Shown here piece after piece: positions 24,983 through 33,472 of a DNA stretch of 64,000 nucleotides. The stretch is from Gaiellasilicea sp963850995. Lineage in GTDB: Bacteria; Actinomycetota; Thermoleophilia; Gaiellales; Gaiellaceae. Both the position numbers and the translations under genes were made by a program. The stretch lies in assembly GCA_963850995.1 (NCBI GenBank), contig CAWKNQ010000004.1:372001-436000 (forward strand). The letters are read 5' to 3'. The notes under the pieces were generated by a model. It had not been told where the DNA came from and did no database searches. It worked only from the letters and a program-made list of their open reading frames with translations. Within the stretch, counting starts at the first letter, position 1, and the number at the start of each line of letters is the position of its first letter.

Positions 24983-25950
24983 GGACGACGGTGGGACTGG
25001 TCGGGCTCGGTTACTGGGGCCCGAACCTGGCCCGCAACTTCGACAACCTCGCCGACCTCACGTGGCTCTGCGACCACGACGGGGAGCAGCGCGACGCTCT
25101 CGCCTCCCGGTACCCGCAGGCTCGAGTCACCGGCGACTACGCGGAGCTGCTCGCCGACCCAGCGCTCCATGCCGTCGTTGTGGCAACTCCGGTGCCGACC
25201 CACTACGAGCTCGCGAAGCAGGCGCTCGAGGCGGGCAAGCACGTGCTCGTCGAGAAGCCGCCGGCGATGAAGGCGTCGGAGATGGACGAGCTCGTCGCCC
25301 TCGCGGCAGAGCGCGACCTCGTGCTGATGCCCGGGCACCTGCTCCTCTACCACCCGGGCGTGCGCAAGCTGAAGGAGCTCGTCGACGCAGGCGCCCTCGG
25401 CGACGTGCTGTGCGTCTATACGAACCGCCAGAACCTCGGCATCGTGCGCACGAACGAGAACGCGCTCTGGTCGCTCGGGGTGCACGACCTGTCCGTGATC
25501 CTCTGGTTGATCGGCGAGGACCCAGTCGAGGCGGTCGCACACGGCCGGGATTTCCTCACCGACGGGGTCGAGGACGTCGTCTTCTGCTACCTCCGCTTCC
25601 CGTCGGGGAAGATCGCGCACATGCACCTCTCCTGGCTCGATCCGCACAAGATGCGGAGGATGACCGTCGTCGGCCGGGAGAAGATGGTCGTCTTCGACGA
25701 CATGGAGCTCGAGCGGAAGGTGACTGTCTACGAGAAGGGGCCCTGGAAGCAGGCGGCGGGCTACGGCGAGTGGCAGACGCGCACGGGCGACATCCACATT
25801 CCGAAGATCGACACCGCCGAGCCGCTCAGGCTCGAGTGCGAGGCCTTCCTCGACCTGATCGCGGGCAAAGGAGACCGGCGCGCGGTCGCCGCGGACGGGG
25901 CGATGGTAGTACGCGCGCTCGACCGCTTGACGGAGAGCCTGCGTGGCTGA
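24979..25950 (+). CDS. Gfo/Idh/MocA oxidoreductase (WbpB-like)
   Basis: The N-terminal Rossmann motif is VGLVGLGYWGPNLARNFDNL and the family motif VLVEKPPAMKASEM contains the catalytic EKP. Later GVHDLSVILWLIGEDP carries the conserved His-Asp. The length of 323 residues is normal. WbpB-type enzymes oxidise C3 of UDP-GlcNAc-uronate, and the position between wbpA-like and acetyltransferase genes supports that role. The TTG in the wbpA stop codon (TTGA) was chosen; GTG 12 bases later with GAGGA in front is also possible. The following gene overlaps by 8 bases. Confidence 0.88.
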   Translation: MRTTVGLVGLGYWGPNLARNFDNLADLTWLCDHDGEQRDALASRYPQARVTGDYAELLADPALHAVVVATPVPTHYELAKQALEAGKHVLVEKPPAMKASEMDELVALAAERDLVLMPGHLLLYHPGVRKLKELVDAGALGDVLCVYTNRQNLGIVRTNENALWSLGVHDLSVILWLIGEDPVEAVAHGRDFLTDGVEDVVFCYLRFPSGKIAHMHLSWLDPHKMRRMTVVGREKMVVFDDMELERKVTVYEKGPWKQAAGYGEWQTRTGDIHIPKIDTAEPLRLECEAFLDLIAGKGDRRAVAADGAMVVRALDRLTESLRG

Positions 25951-26590
25951 GATCCACCCCACTGCAACGGTGTACGAGGGAACGATTCTGGGTGAGGGCG
26001 TGAAGGTGCTCGAGGGGGCCGTCGTCGGCAAGCAGCCGACGCTCTCGCCACGCTCGACCGCGAAACGCGAACCGCTCGAACCGACGACGATCGGCGACGG
26101 CACGATCGTCTCGACCGGCGCGATCGTCTTCGCCGGCTCCCGGATCGGGTCCCGCGTCATCCTCGGTGACCAGTCCTGCGTGCGCGAGCGCGTCGAGATC
26201 GGCGACGACGTCGTGCTCGGTCGCGGCTCCTACGTCGAGAACGACACCACGATCGGCGCCATGACGAAGATCCAGGCGGACGCGTATATCACGGCCTACT
26301 CGACGCTCGAGGAGCACGTCTTCATCGCCCCCTGCGTGGTGACGACGAACGACAACTGGATGGGCCGGACCGAGAAGCGCATCGGCAACGTGATCGGCCC
26401 GACGATCCGCCGCGGCGCCCGCGTCGGCGGCGGTGCGATCCTCTGTCCCGCGGTCGAGGTTGGCGAGGAGGCCTTCGTCGGCGCCGGCGCCGTCGTGACG
26501 AAGGACGTGCCGCCGCGCACGGTCGTCGTCGGCAATCCGGCGCGTGTCCTGCGCGAGGTCCCCGACGAGGAGTTGCTCGAGAATCAGTAG
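25943..26590 (+). CDS. Hexapeptide-repeat N-acetyltransferase (WbpD-like)
   Basis: The 215-residue protein is a left-handed beta-helix of hexapeptide repeats: IHPTATVYEGTILGEGVKV, then long runs such as GDDVVLGRGSYVENDTTIG. It ends with VGAGAVVTKDVPPRTVVVGN and PARVLREVP, the usual closing block of acetyltransferases. WbpD acetylates the 3-amino group of the UDP-sugar after transamination. The aminotransferase that should act between wbpB and wbpD (wbpE) is not in this window. The start is GTG, overlapping the previous gene. Confidence 0.88.
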   Translation: MAEIHPTATVYEGTILGEGVKVLEGAVVGKQPTLSPRSTAKREPLEPTTIGDGTIVSTGAIVFAGSRIGSRVILGDQSCVRERVEIGDDVVLGRGSYVENDTTIGAMTKIQADAYITAYSTLEEHVFIAPCVVTTNDNWMGRTEKRIGNVIGPTIRRGARVGGGAILCPAVEVGEEAFVGAGAVVTKDVPPRTVVVGNPARVLREVPDEELLENQ

Positions 26591-26606
26591 GAGAGATAAT
26601 CGCCCC

Positions 26607-27011
26607 ATGGGAGCGCTGACTCCGGCCGACGTGGCAGCTGTCGAGTCCGCCGCCGACGGGTATCTGGCGGCGATGCGGGCTGAGGACTGGGGCGTCGTGG
26701 CGCACTCCTTCACGGAGGATGCCGTCCGCATCCCGCCGCACGAAGAGCCTCACCAGGGGCGCGACGCGATCGAGGCGTGGCTCGGCGGGATCGAGGAGCT
26801 CGTCTCGTACGAGCTGAAGCGGGACGCGATCGTCGGCGCAGACGGGTTCGCCTACGTCCGTGGTCGGTATGCGATCACGCTGCGCCCCAGAGGCGCTCCC
26901 GGCCCGATCTCGGACGAGGGGGACTTCCTCGAGATCTGGCGGAGGGAGCCGGACGGGGCGTGGCGCGTGGCAGAGGCGATCTGGAACACCCGCACGCCGC
27001 TCGGCACCTGA
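26607..27011 (+). CDS. NTF2-like (SnoaL/DUF4440) protein
   Basis: The 134-residue protein has the pattern of a nuclear transport factor 2-like fold: AAVESAADGYLAAMRAEDWG, then FTEDAVRIPPHEEPHQGRDA (the typical metal- or ligand-pocket helix), strands VGADGFAYVRGRYAITLRP and DEGDFLEIWRREPDGAWRVA. Such proteins are small enzymes, immunity-like or ligand-binding proteins; no catalytic residues can be fixed. GATAAT ends 6 bases before the ATG, so it may be transcribed without a leader and separately from the wbp-like genes. GGAGAG upstream is also a possible ribosome binding site. Confidence 0.85.
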   Translation: MGALTPADVAAVESAADGYLAAMRAEDWGVVAHSFTEDAVRIPPHEEPHQGRDAIEAWLGGIEELVSYELKRDAIVGADGFAYVRGRYAITLRPRGAPGPISDEGDFLEIWRREPDGAWRVAEAIWNTRTPLGT

Positions 27012-27029
27012 CCGGCGAGCGGCGGCGAG

Positions 27030-27183
27030 TGACCCGCGTTCCTGGCGCGCCGCTCGCGGTGCGTAGGCCGGTGGAACAGTACGGAGGTACGGGCCGCCGG
27101 CTGAAGCGCCGCGAGCGGCGCGAGGCTGCGCCGGAGGCCGGCTCCGCCGGCCGGGAGGCGCAGCCGGCCAGGGACGCGGGTCA
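27030..27183. repeat. 154-base structured inverted-repeat element (three-way junction)
   Basis: The ends are 17-base inverted repeats with one mismatch (TGACCCGCGTTCCTGGC and GCCAGGGACGCGGGTCA). Inside are two further stems: CGCGCCGCTCGCGG with CCGCGAGCGGCGCG, 14 bases perfect, and GGCTGCGCC with GGCGCAGCC enclosing GGCCGG/CCGGCC. Drawn together they give a closed three-way junction. It fills the gap between two convergent genes, and its right end supplies the stop codon of the serine protease. It may be a small non-autonomous element, a REP-type unit or a bidirectional terminator. Confidence 0.6.
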
Positions 27184-28809
27184 GGCTTTGACGATGGCGA
27201 GCTTGTAACGCCCTTCGCCGCGCGAGGCGAGCTTCACCTGGACGTAGTGCAGCCCGGTTCGCTTGGCCCGGAACGAGAGATGCTCATGCGGGCCGGGCCG
27301 GGCGGACTGGCGTGCGACGAGCCGCAGCGACGCGAGGTCGTCCACGTGCCGCGTGCCGGGCCGCCAGAGAAGCAGGTTCGTGTCGGTGCCGGCGGGGCCG
27401 CGGACACTCACGAAGACCGGCTGCCCTTGGCGAAGCTTGATCGCGTAGACGTCGCTCTGGTCGTCCCAGAAGTCGAGCGTCGCCTCGATCCGCTTGATCA
27501 GGCCCCAGAGCCGCATCGCGCCTGCACCCGCGTCGTCGTTCGGCTCCAGGCGGTCCGGTGGCGGGATCGGGCCGTCGAGCGCGCGCAGGGCGGCGGTGAC
27601 GTCGAGGCGCCCCCAGCCGGAGAGCTTGTCGCGTCGCAGCGGGCAGGCGAGGCAGCCACTCGCGGCGTTGACGTCGCGCGCCGACTGAGTGAGCAGGGCG
27701 GTCACCTGCTCGGGTCGAAGCCCCGGCCGCAGCGCAAGCAGGACCGCAGCCGCGGCGCTCGCCTGCGGCGCGGCGAACGACGTGCCCTCCCCCTTGCGGA
27801 AGTCGTCGAAGTCCCCGGCGGCGCAAATCGAGTAACCCTGCTCGGCGCACTCCTTCGACTCGGCCGTCAGCGCGAGCGGAAACGTCGACAGGATGCCCTC
27901 GCCGGGCGCCGAGATGTCGTTGTAGATCCTGTCGCGGTTCGAGAAGAGGGGTACCGAGCCGTTGCGGGCGAGCGCGCTGACGCCGAGAACGTGCGGGAGA
28001 GCCGCCGGGTAGCTCGCGTACGGCCAGGGGACCGGAGGATCCTCGAGGCTGTTGCCGACCGCGGCGACCACGACCGCTCCTTGCCCGTGCGCATAGCCGA
28101 TCGCGGCAGCCTCGAGCTGCGAGAAGGCGTCCTGGTCGGGATCGTGCGGGTCGCGGAAGCCGCCGATGCTGAGGTTGATCACCCGGGCGCCGTTCTCCAC
28201 CGCCCAGCGGATCGCGCGCGCCTCGCCTTCGACGTCGATCAGATTGTCCGCGTCGACCACCTTGGCGATGAGCAGCTCCGCCGAAGGAGCCATGCCGGCG
28301 ATCCCGGAGGCGTTGTCGACACCGGCCGCGATCACACCTGCGACGAACGTCCCGTGCCCCTGCTCGTCGACCCGCGCCGAGCCGCCGACGAAGGTTTCGG
28401 CCTTGACGATCTTGTCCACGAGCTCCGGGTGCGTAGCGTCGACGCCCGAGTCGATCACCGCCACCCGGACCGGCGCCAGCGCCGGCGCCACGTCCCAGTA
28501 GTCGAAGGCGCGAGTCATGTTGAGATGCCACTGCCTCTGCGCAAGCGGGTCGTTCGGCACGTAGGCGAGCCGGCGGCGGCTGTCGAGGCGCTCGACGTAG
28601 GTCGCGCCGGGCAGATCGGCGAGCCGCGGCGGCGTCGCACGCTCGACGACGAGCGCGGGCAGCGGCGCGAGGCTCTCCGCACCCGGGAGGGCATGCTGGA
28701 GCCGAGCCAGATCGGCCCCCGAGCGCGCGCCGACCGCATAGCGCGCGGCGTCGGCCGCCGGTGCAAAGAGCGCGGCGGCAGCAACCGACGTGAGCAGGAG
28801 GCGCCTCAT
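27181..28809 (-). CDS. Secreted S8 (subtilisin-like) serine protease
   Basis: The signal peptide is MRRLLLTSVAAAALFAPAADA. An inhibitor-like propeptide follows (RYAVGARSGADLARLQHAL to about residue 80). The catalytic triad is visible: Asp in RVAVIDSGVDATHPEL, His in DEQGHGTFVAGVIAAG and Ser in GTSFAAPQASAAAAVLLAL. The oxyanion Asn is in VVAAVGNSLEDPP. Two extra Cys pairs (KECAEQGYSICAAG and SGCLACPL) may form disulfides. Residues 430-540 are a beta-rich tail similar to PPC domains. The gene lies directly after the SpoIID-domain gene with a 4-base overlap. The stop codon falls in the repeat element, so the original end may have been altered. Confidence 0.92.
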   Translation of the reverse strand: MRRLLLTSVAAAALFAPAADAARYAVGARSGADLARLQHALPGAESLAPLPALVVERATPPRLADLPGATYVERLDSRRRLAYVPNDPLAQRQWHLNMTRAFDYWDVAPALAPVRVAVIDSGVDATHPELVDKIVKAETFVGGSARVDEQGHGTFVAGVIAAGVDNASGIAGMAPSAELLIAKVVDADNLIDVEGEARAIRWAVENGARVINLSIGGFRDPHDPDQDAFSQLEAAAIGYAHGQGAVVVAAVGNSLEDPPVPWPYASYPAALPHVLGVSALARNGSVPLFSNRDRIYNDISAPGEGILSTFPLALTAESKECAEQGYSICAAGDFDDFRKGEGTSFAAPQASAAAAVLLALRPGLRPEQVTALLTQSARDVNAASGCLACPLRRDKLSGWGRLDVTAALRALDGPIPPPDRLEPNDDAGAGAMRLWGLIKRIEATLDFWDDQSDVYAIKLRQGQPVFVSVRGPAGTDTNLLLWRPGTRHVDDLASLRLVARQSARPGPHEHLSFRAKRTGLHYVQVKLASRGEGRYKLAIVKA

Positions 28810-30404
28810 GAGAGCAGGATCCTGGCCGAGAGGCCCTCTGCGAACCCCTGCACGGGGGCAACGCGGGCACGGTAGGTGCCAGGCTCGGTCGTCGCCAGCG
28901 CGAACGCGCCCTCGGGCCCCGAGGTCGTCTCAGCCACCGTGAGCCAGTCGTTGGGGGCCCGCTCGAGCTGGAGCTCGACCCGAGTACCCGGCTCGAGAGG
29001 CGTGACGCGGCCGGCGATGCCGGCCGGGCCGTCCGACCGCAGGGTCACGCGCGGGGCGACAGGCACTCGCATCGTCGGCCCCGCGAGCGCGCCCGCGGAG
29101 ATCCTGACCGTCGTCGGCGCCATCAGCTTCACCGTGGCCGCCGGTGCGGCGGCCGGCCCTGCGAGCCTCGTCCAGGCACCGTCGACGCGCCGCTCGAGCA
29201 CGGCCCCCGGGATGCCGGCGGCCTTCCCCTGCAGCGCCACCGTCTTCCCATAGACGACGGGCCCGCCGGGACGCGTGAGCGAGAGCATGGCGAGCTGCGT
29301 GATCCAGGTCGAGCGGAGCCCGGAAGCGGAGCGGAGCGCCGCACCCGTCACCGTCGCCGATCCGCCTGCGGAGCGGAGCTCGACGCTCGTCACCCGCCCG
29401 GAGGGACCCCGCGTGAGCGCGAGCCCGGTGAGCGGGGTGCGCAGCTTCAGGCCCTTGCGGATCGCCGCCTCGGCGACAGGTACCGGTCCCCAGCGATGCA
29501 CCGGCGAGAGCGCGCTGTAGGGATCGTCGACCGCGACGAGGTACGGCACGGCCTTCCCGAACCCCTCCGCAGCGTCGATCGTCGCGCCGCCGGACGTCGA
29601 GTGGAAGAGGGCGTCGATCGGCTTGCCTTCCCAGAGGAGGACCTCGCCCTTCGTCGCCTCGACGGCAGCCGTCGTCGAGGGCTGCTCGCCGCGGATGCCG
29701 CCGTAGACCTGGCTGCGGACGTCCGCGTAGAGGTCGAAGCCCTTGCCGGTGAGCCGGCGCGAGAGGGCGTACGAGCGCGCCGCCACCGCCTGCGCCTTCA
29801 GCGCCTCCTCCGGCCAAGAGCTCGGCATCTCCTGCGCCACGACACCCGCGAGGTACTGCTCCAGGCCGACCACGTTGATCGCGTTCAGCTTCGTGCCGGT
29901 GACGGCGATCTCGAGCTGACCCCGGTACGCGCGGTCGAGCTCGAGCGGCGCCGTGCCCGGCAGGAGGGCGATCGGCCCGGCGAGCGCCGTCGGCGTGCCG
30001 TTCACGGTGATGCGCAGCTGGGGTCCGAGCGCGATCTCGCCCGCCGGCAGCGCGTAGGTCGCGCCGAAGACGTCGCGCACGCGGAACGGTGCCTGCGAGC
30101 GCACCTTCACGCTCGGTCGGGCCTCTGCGACGAGCACCCGCACCCGTGCCACCGGGGCCGGGCCGAGCGTGGCGCCGACGTAGTAGTGGCCGAGGATCCG
30201 GTCGTACGTCCAGCCCTCGTTCGCAAAGCCGAGCGCGCCGTACTGGCTCATGCCGACGCCGTGCCCCCAGCCACGGCCGCTGGCGACGAACGTCGTCGCC
30301 GTGACGGCCGCCGCCTGCACGGGAGCCGGCGCGCGAGGACCCGCGGGCGCGGAAGCCGCGAGCGCGAGGACGAGACCGGTGAGGGCGAAAACCATGCGCC
30401 GCAT
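28806..30404 (-). CDS. SpoIID/LytB-domain secreted protein
   Basis: The 532-residue protein starts with the signal peptide MRRMVFALTGLVLALAASAP. Next comes SGRGWGHGVGMSQYGALGFA, a SpoIID/LytB hallmark that in this protein precedes the main domain. The SpoIID domain proper has INVVGLEQYLAGVVAQEMPS, EALKAQAVAARSYALSRR and ALFHSTSGGATIDAAEGFG. SpoIID enzymes are peptidoglycan lytic transglycosylases, with the catalytic Glu in QEMPSSW. The last 150 residues are beta-rich Ig-like repeats, perhaps for cell wall binding. The start is set by the signal peptide; an in-frame ATG 9 bases later is also possible. It is coupled to the protease gene, so both probably act on the cell envelope. Confidence 0.9.
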   Translation of the reverse strand: MRRMVFALTGLVLALAASAPAGPRAPAPVQAAAVTATTFVASGRGWGHGVGMSQYGALGFANEGWTYDRILGHYYVGATLGPAPVARVRVLVAEARPSVKVRSQAPFRVRDVFGATYALPAGEIALGPQLRITVNGTPTALAGPIALLPGTAPLELDRAYRGQLEIAVTGTKLNAINVVGLEQYLAGVVAQEMPSSWPEEALKAQAVAARSYALSRRLTGKGFDLYADVRSQVYGGIRGEQPSTTAAVEATKGEVLLWEGKPIDALFHSTSGGATIDAAEGFGKAVPYLVAVDDPYSALSPVHRWGPVPVAEAAIRKGLKLRTPLTGLALTRGPSGRVTSVELRSAGGSATVTGAALRSASGLRSTWITQLAMLSLTRPGGPVVYGKTVALQGKAAGIPGAVLERRVDGAWTRLAGPAAAPAATVKLMAPTTVRISAGALAGPTMRVPVAPRVTLRSDGPAGIAGRVTPLEPGTRVELQLERAPNDWLTVAETTSGPEGAFALATTEPGTYRARVAPVQGFAEGLSARILLS

Positions 30405-30513
30405 CGTCGAGCCCAACCGTTTGAGGCTAGCGCAAGTCCAGCCGCACATCCCGCCGTCTTTACCGAACCCTTCAAGTCGCTCACGGCGTATTCAGGCCGG
30501 AAACCGGGCATCG

Positions 30514-31920
30514 ATGGTCCGCGTGGACGCAAGCCGGCTGCCACCTCGCTACCGAGGGGCCGAATGGATCGCGCGCGGCGGGATGGGCGAGATCTACCGT
30601 GCCGAGGACGGCGACCTGGACCGCGTCGTCGCGATCAAGGTGCTCGCCGACCGGTTTGCGGGCGACGATGCGATCCGGGAACGGTTCACGCGCGAGGCGC
30701 TGACGGCAGCCCGGCTGTCGAGCGCGCCGGGCACTGTGACGATCTTCGACGTCGGCGAGCACGAGGGGCGCCCGTACATCGTGATGGAGTACCTCGGCGG
30801 CGGCTCACTGGCGGACCGGATCGCGGCGGAAGGAGCACAGCCGCTCGGCCGCTCGCTCGCGTGGCTGCGGCGAGGCGGCGGCCGCGCTCGACGCGGCGCA
30901 CGCGAGCGGGATCGTGCACCGCGACGTCAAGCCCGCCAACCTGCTCCTCGACGACGGCGGCCAGGTCCACGTGGCCGACTTCGGCGTCGCGAGCGCCGCG
31001 CACCTGGCCTCGCTGACGGAGACGGGCACCGTCGTCGGCACAGCCGGCTACCAGGCGCCCGAGCAGGCCCGGGGCGAGCGCGCGAACGCCCGCGAGCGAC
31101 CGCTACGCGCTGGCGGTCGTCGCCTTCGAGCTCCTCACCGGCGCGCGCCCCTTCGCGCGCGAGTCCACGACCGCCGAGGCGCTGGCGCACGCGAGCGCTC
31201 CGATCCCCCCGGCGTCGCGGCTCAATCCCGAGCTGCCGCCCGGCGTCGACGCGGCGCTCGCTCGAGGCATGGCGAAGGATCCCGAGCAGCGGTACGACTC
31301 GGCGTCCGAGCTCGTACACAGCCTCCGCGAGGCGCTCGACGAGGCGGCAGGGTACGACGAGGATCGTCGCCGCGCCCCAGACTCGTTCGAGCGGCGCGTC
31401 CCGGTCGCGCTGCGGGATGCTGGGGGCCTCCTCGTCGCGGCGGGCATCCTGGCTGCGGCGCTGCTCGCGGGCGACGGAGGCGTGAGCCGGCGGCGCTCAG
31501 ACCGTGACGTCGCCTGGACGGTCAAGGAGACCGTGACGTTGCCGGCGACGACCGTCGTCCAGACGGTAACGACGGCTTCGCCGGAGACGACGCGGCTCCG
31601 GCCGACCCCTCCGACGACCACGTCTGGGGCGATGCGGACCGCGCTGAACGACCAGGGCTTCGCGCTGATCCAGGTCGGCGACTACGAAGCGGCGGTGCCG
31701 CTGCTCGAGCGCGCAGTCGAGCTCGCGTCGGGGTCGGGCGAGCTCGTCGAGGCCTACGCCGCCTACAACCTCGCCCTCGCGAGGCTCTCGCTCGGCGACT
31801 GCAACGGCGTCTCCGAGCTGCTCGACCGGTCGGAGCAGGTGCAGGGCGAACGAAAGGAGATCAGCCGCCTGCGCCGCGAGGCCCGCCGCGTTTGCGACGA
31901 CGACGACGGGCGACGACTAG
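30514..31920 (+). CDS. Ser/Thr protein kinase (PknB-like) with extracellular TPR-like domain, frameshifted
   Basis: The kinase domain starts YRGAEWIARGGMGEIYRAED with VVAIKVLAD (Lys). It continues VMEYLGGGSLADRI, HRDVKPANLLLDDG (catalytic loop), VADFGVASA (DFG) and GTAGYQAPEQARGE. A membrane helix near DAGGLLVAAGILAAALLAGD leads to a Thr/Pro-rich linker and an outside domain with NDQGFALIQVGDYEAAVPLL, a TPR-like pair. One extra C near 30871 and one extra A near 31092 split the frame; a further change near the end is likely. Removing them gives one continuous kinase of about 468 residues. Such kinases sense cell-wall or growth signals; here the sensor domain is TPR-like rather than PASTA. Confidence 0.85.
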
Positions 31921-31925
31921 CGAGC

Positions 31926-32924
31926 CTAGGAGCCGGCGAGTCTCGCGGAGTACTGCTTCTCGTAGTACTCCTGGTAGCCGCCGGACGACTTGATCGGCTC
32001 CCACCAGCCGCGGTTCGCCGCATACCACGCCGCGGTGAGCGGGAAGCCCTCGGCGAGCTGCGTCTGAGGCGACCAGCCGAGCTCCTCGCGGGCCTTCGTC
32101 GTGTCGAGCGAGTAGCGGCGGTCGTGCCCGGGCCGGTCCTCGACGCGGCGCACGAGCGACTCGTCGGCGCCGGTGTGCTCGAGGACGAGGTTCGTGATCT
32201 CGCGATTCGTCGCCTCCTCGCCGCCGCCGATGTTGTACGCCTCGCCTGCGCGGCCGCGCCGCAGCGCCAGCTCGATCCCGGCGCAGTGGTCCTCGACGAA
32301 GAGCCAGTCGCGAGTCTGGCCGCCGTCGCCGTAGAGCGGCAGCGGCTCGCCGTCGAGGGCATTCGTGACGAAGAGCGGCAGCAGCTTCTCCGGATACTGG
32401 TTCGGCCCGTACGTGTTCGAGCCGCGCGTGATCAGCGCGTCGACGCCGTACGTCCTCACCGAGCCGAGCACCTGCAAGTCGCCGCCCGCCTTCGCGGCGG
32501 AGTACGGGCTCGACGGCCGCAACGGGTCGTCCTCGACCGAGGAGCCGCCCTCCGGCACGTCCCCGTAGACCTCGTCCGTCGAGACGTGCACGAGCCTGAT
32601 CCCCGCATCGCGGGCGTGGTCGAGCAGCACCTGCGTGCCTGCGACGTTCGTCTGGATGAACTCCGCCGGGCCGAGGATCGAGCGGTCGACGTGCGTCTCG
32701 GCGGCGAAGTTGACGATCGCGCCGCAACCGGCCGCCGCGTCGGCGACCGCGTCGGCGTCGCAGATGTCGCCGACGACGAGCTCGATCCCGGTCCCGTCCA
32801 GGTTCGCCGGGTTGCCCGAGTAGGTGAGCTTGTCGAGCACGCGGACGTCGTCGCCCGCGGCCTGGAGCCGCTTGGCGAAGTGGGAGCCGATGAAGCCGGC
32901 GCCGCCGGTGACGAGCACGCGCAT
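31926..32924 (-). CDS. rfbB: dTDP-glucose 4,6-dehydratase
   Basis: The 332-residue extended short-chain dehydrogenase converts dTDP-glucose to the 4-keto-6-deoxy sugar. It has RVLVTGGAGFIGSHFAKRLQ, VNFAAETHVDRSILGP, VHVSTDEVYGDVPEGG with the Thr-Asp-Glu catalytic set, the YSAAKAGGD active-site Tyr and Lys, and TRGSNTYGPNQYPEKLLPLF. TAGGCT ends 9 bases before the ATG, so it may have its own promoter although the other rhamnose genes lie upstream on the same strand. With rfbA, rfbC and rfbD the whole dTDP-L-rhamnose route is encoded here. Confidence 0.96.
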   Translation of the reverse strand: MRVLVTGGAGFIGSHFAKRLQAAGDDVRVLDKLTYSGNPANLDGTGIELVVGDICDADAVADAAAGCGAIVNFAAETHVDRSILGPAEFIQTNVAGTQVLLDHARDAGIRLVHVSTDEVYGDVPEGGSSVEDDPLRPSSPYSAAKAGGDLQVLGSVRTYGVDALITRGSNTYGPNQYPEKLLPLFVTNALDGEPLPLYGDGGQTRDWLFVEDHCAGIELALRRGRAGEAYNIGGGEEATNREITNLVLEHTGADESLVRRVEDRPGHDRRYSLDTTKAREELGWSPQTQLAEGFPLTAAWYAANRGWWEPIKSSGGYQEYYEKQYSARLAGS

Positions 32925-32945
32925 CGGCCGGGAAGCCTAGATCGA

Positions 32946-32985
32946 TTGATCGGCAATTACCGCACTCGCCGAGATTACCGATCAA
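32946..32985. promoter_or_regulatory. Inverted repeat between the SRPBCC gene and rfbB
   Basis: TTGATCGGCAAT and ATTACCGATCAA form 12-base arms with one mismatch around 16 bases. It lies just after the SRPBCC stop and about 20 bases upstream of rfbB. It could be a terminator or an operator for rfbB. No T-run is present, and the arms are unusually AT-rich for this genome, which favours a binding site. Confidence 0.4.
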
Positions 32986-32989
32986 CCAT

Positions 32990-33466
32990 CTAGTCGCAGA
33001 CGAGCAGCCTGGCGCCGAGCAGCTCGGCGAGGCCGCGCCCGCCGTTGCGCATGACGACGTCGTGGCTCCAGTGGAAGACCGGCCGGCCGATCGGCGCGAT
33101 TGCGTTCATCCAGGGAATCGTCGTCTCGACGTCCCACTCGTAGGTGACGGCGGTGCCGTGACCCGACCACAGCCGCCAGCGGCCGTTGCCACGCAGGCTC
33201 CCGTCCGCCTCGCCCTCGAGCAGGTGCGGCCGCTCGACGCGCGTCGTCGTCATCCGGAACTCGATGTCGTACGGCAGCCGGCTGCGCCAGATGTAGCGGT
33301 GGATCGAGCCGACGCCGTCGTCCGGATCCCGGCCGCGCCCGACCTGCTCGGCGACCTTGACGCCGCGCCACCACTCCGGCCAGCGCTCCGTCTCGTAGAT
33401 CGCCGTCCAGACCTCGTCGATCGGCGCGTCGAGCGCCCATGTGGTCAGGAAGCGGTAGCGGGCCAT
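32990..33466 (-). CDS. SRPBCC-family protein (START/polyketide cyclase-like)
   Basis: The 158-residue protein starts MARYRFLTTWALDAPIDEVW, the classical first strand and helix of the SRPBCC fold. It continues TERWPEWWRGVKVAEQVGRG, SRLPYDIEFRMTTTRVERPH, GNGRWRLWSGHGTAVTYEWD and a long C-terminal helix NAIAPIGRPVFHWSHDVVMR. The cavity binds hydrophobic ligands in relatives; no ligand can be named. It is inside the rhamnose operon, 7 bases after rfbD, but probably has an unrelated job. Confidence 0.88.
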   Translation of the reverse strand: MARYRFLTTWALDAPIDEVWTAIYETERWPEWWRGVKVAEQVGRGRDPDDGVGSIHRYIWRSRLPYDIEFRMTTTRVERPHLLEGEADGSLRGNGRWRLWSGHGTAVTYEWDVETTIPWMNAIAPIGRPVFHWSHDVVMRNGGRGLAELLGARLLVCD

Positions 33467-33472
33467 CCCTGG

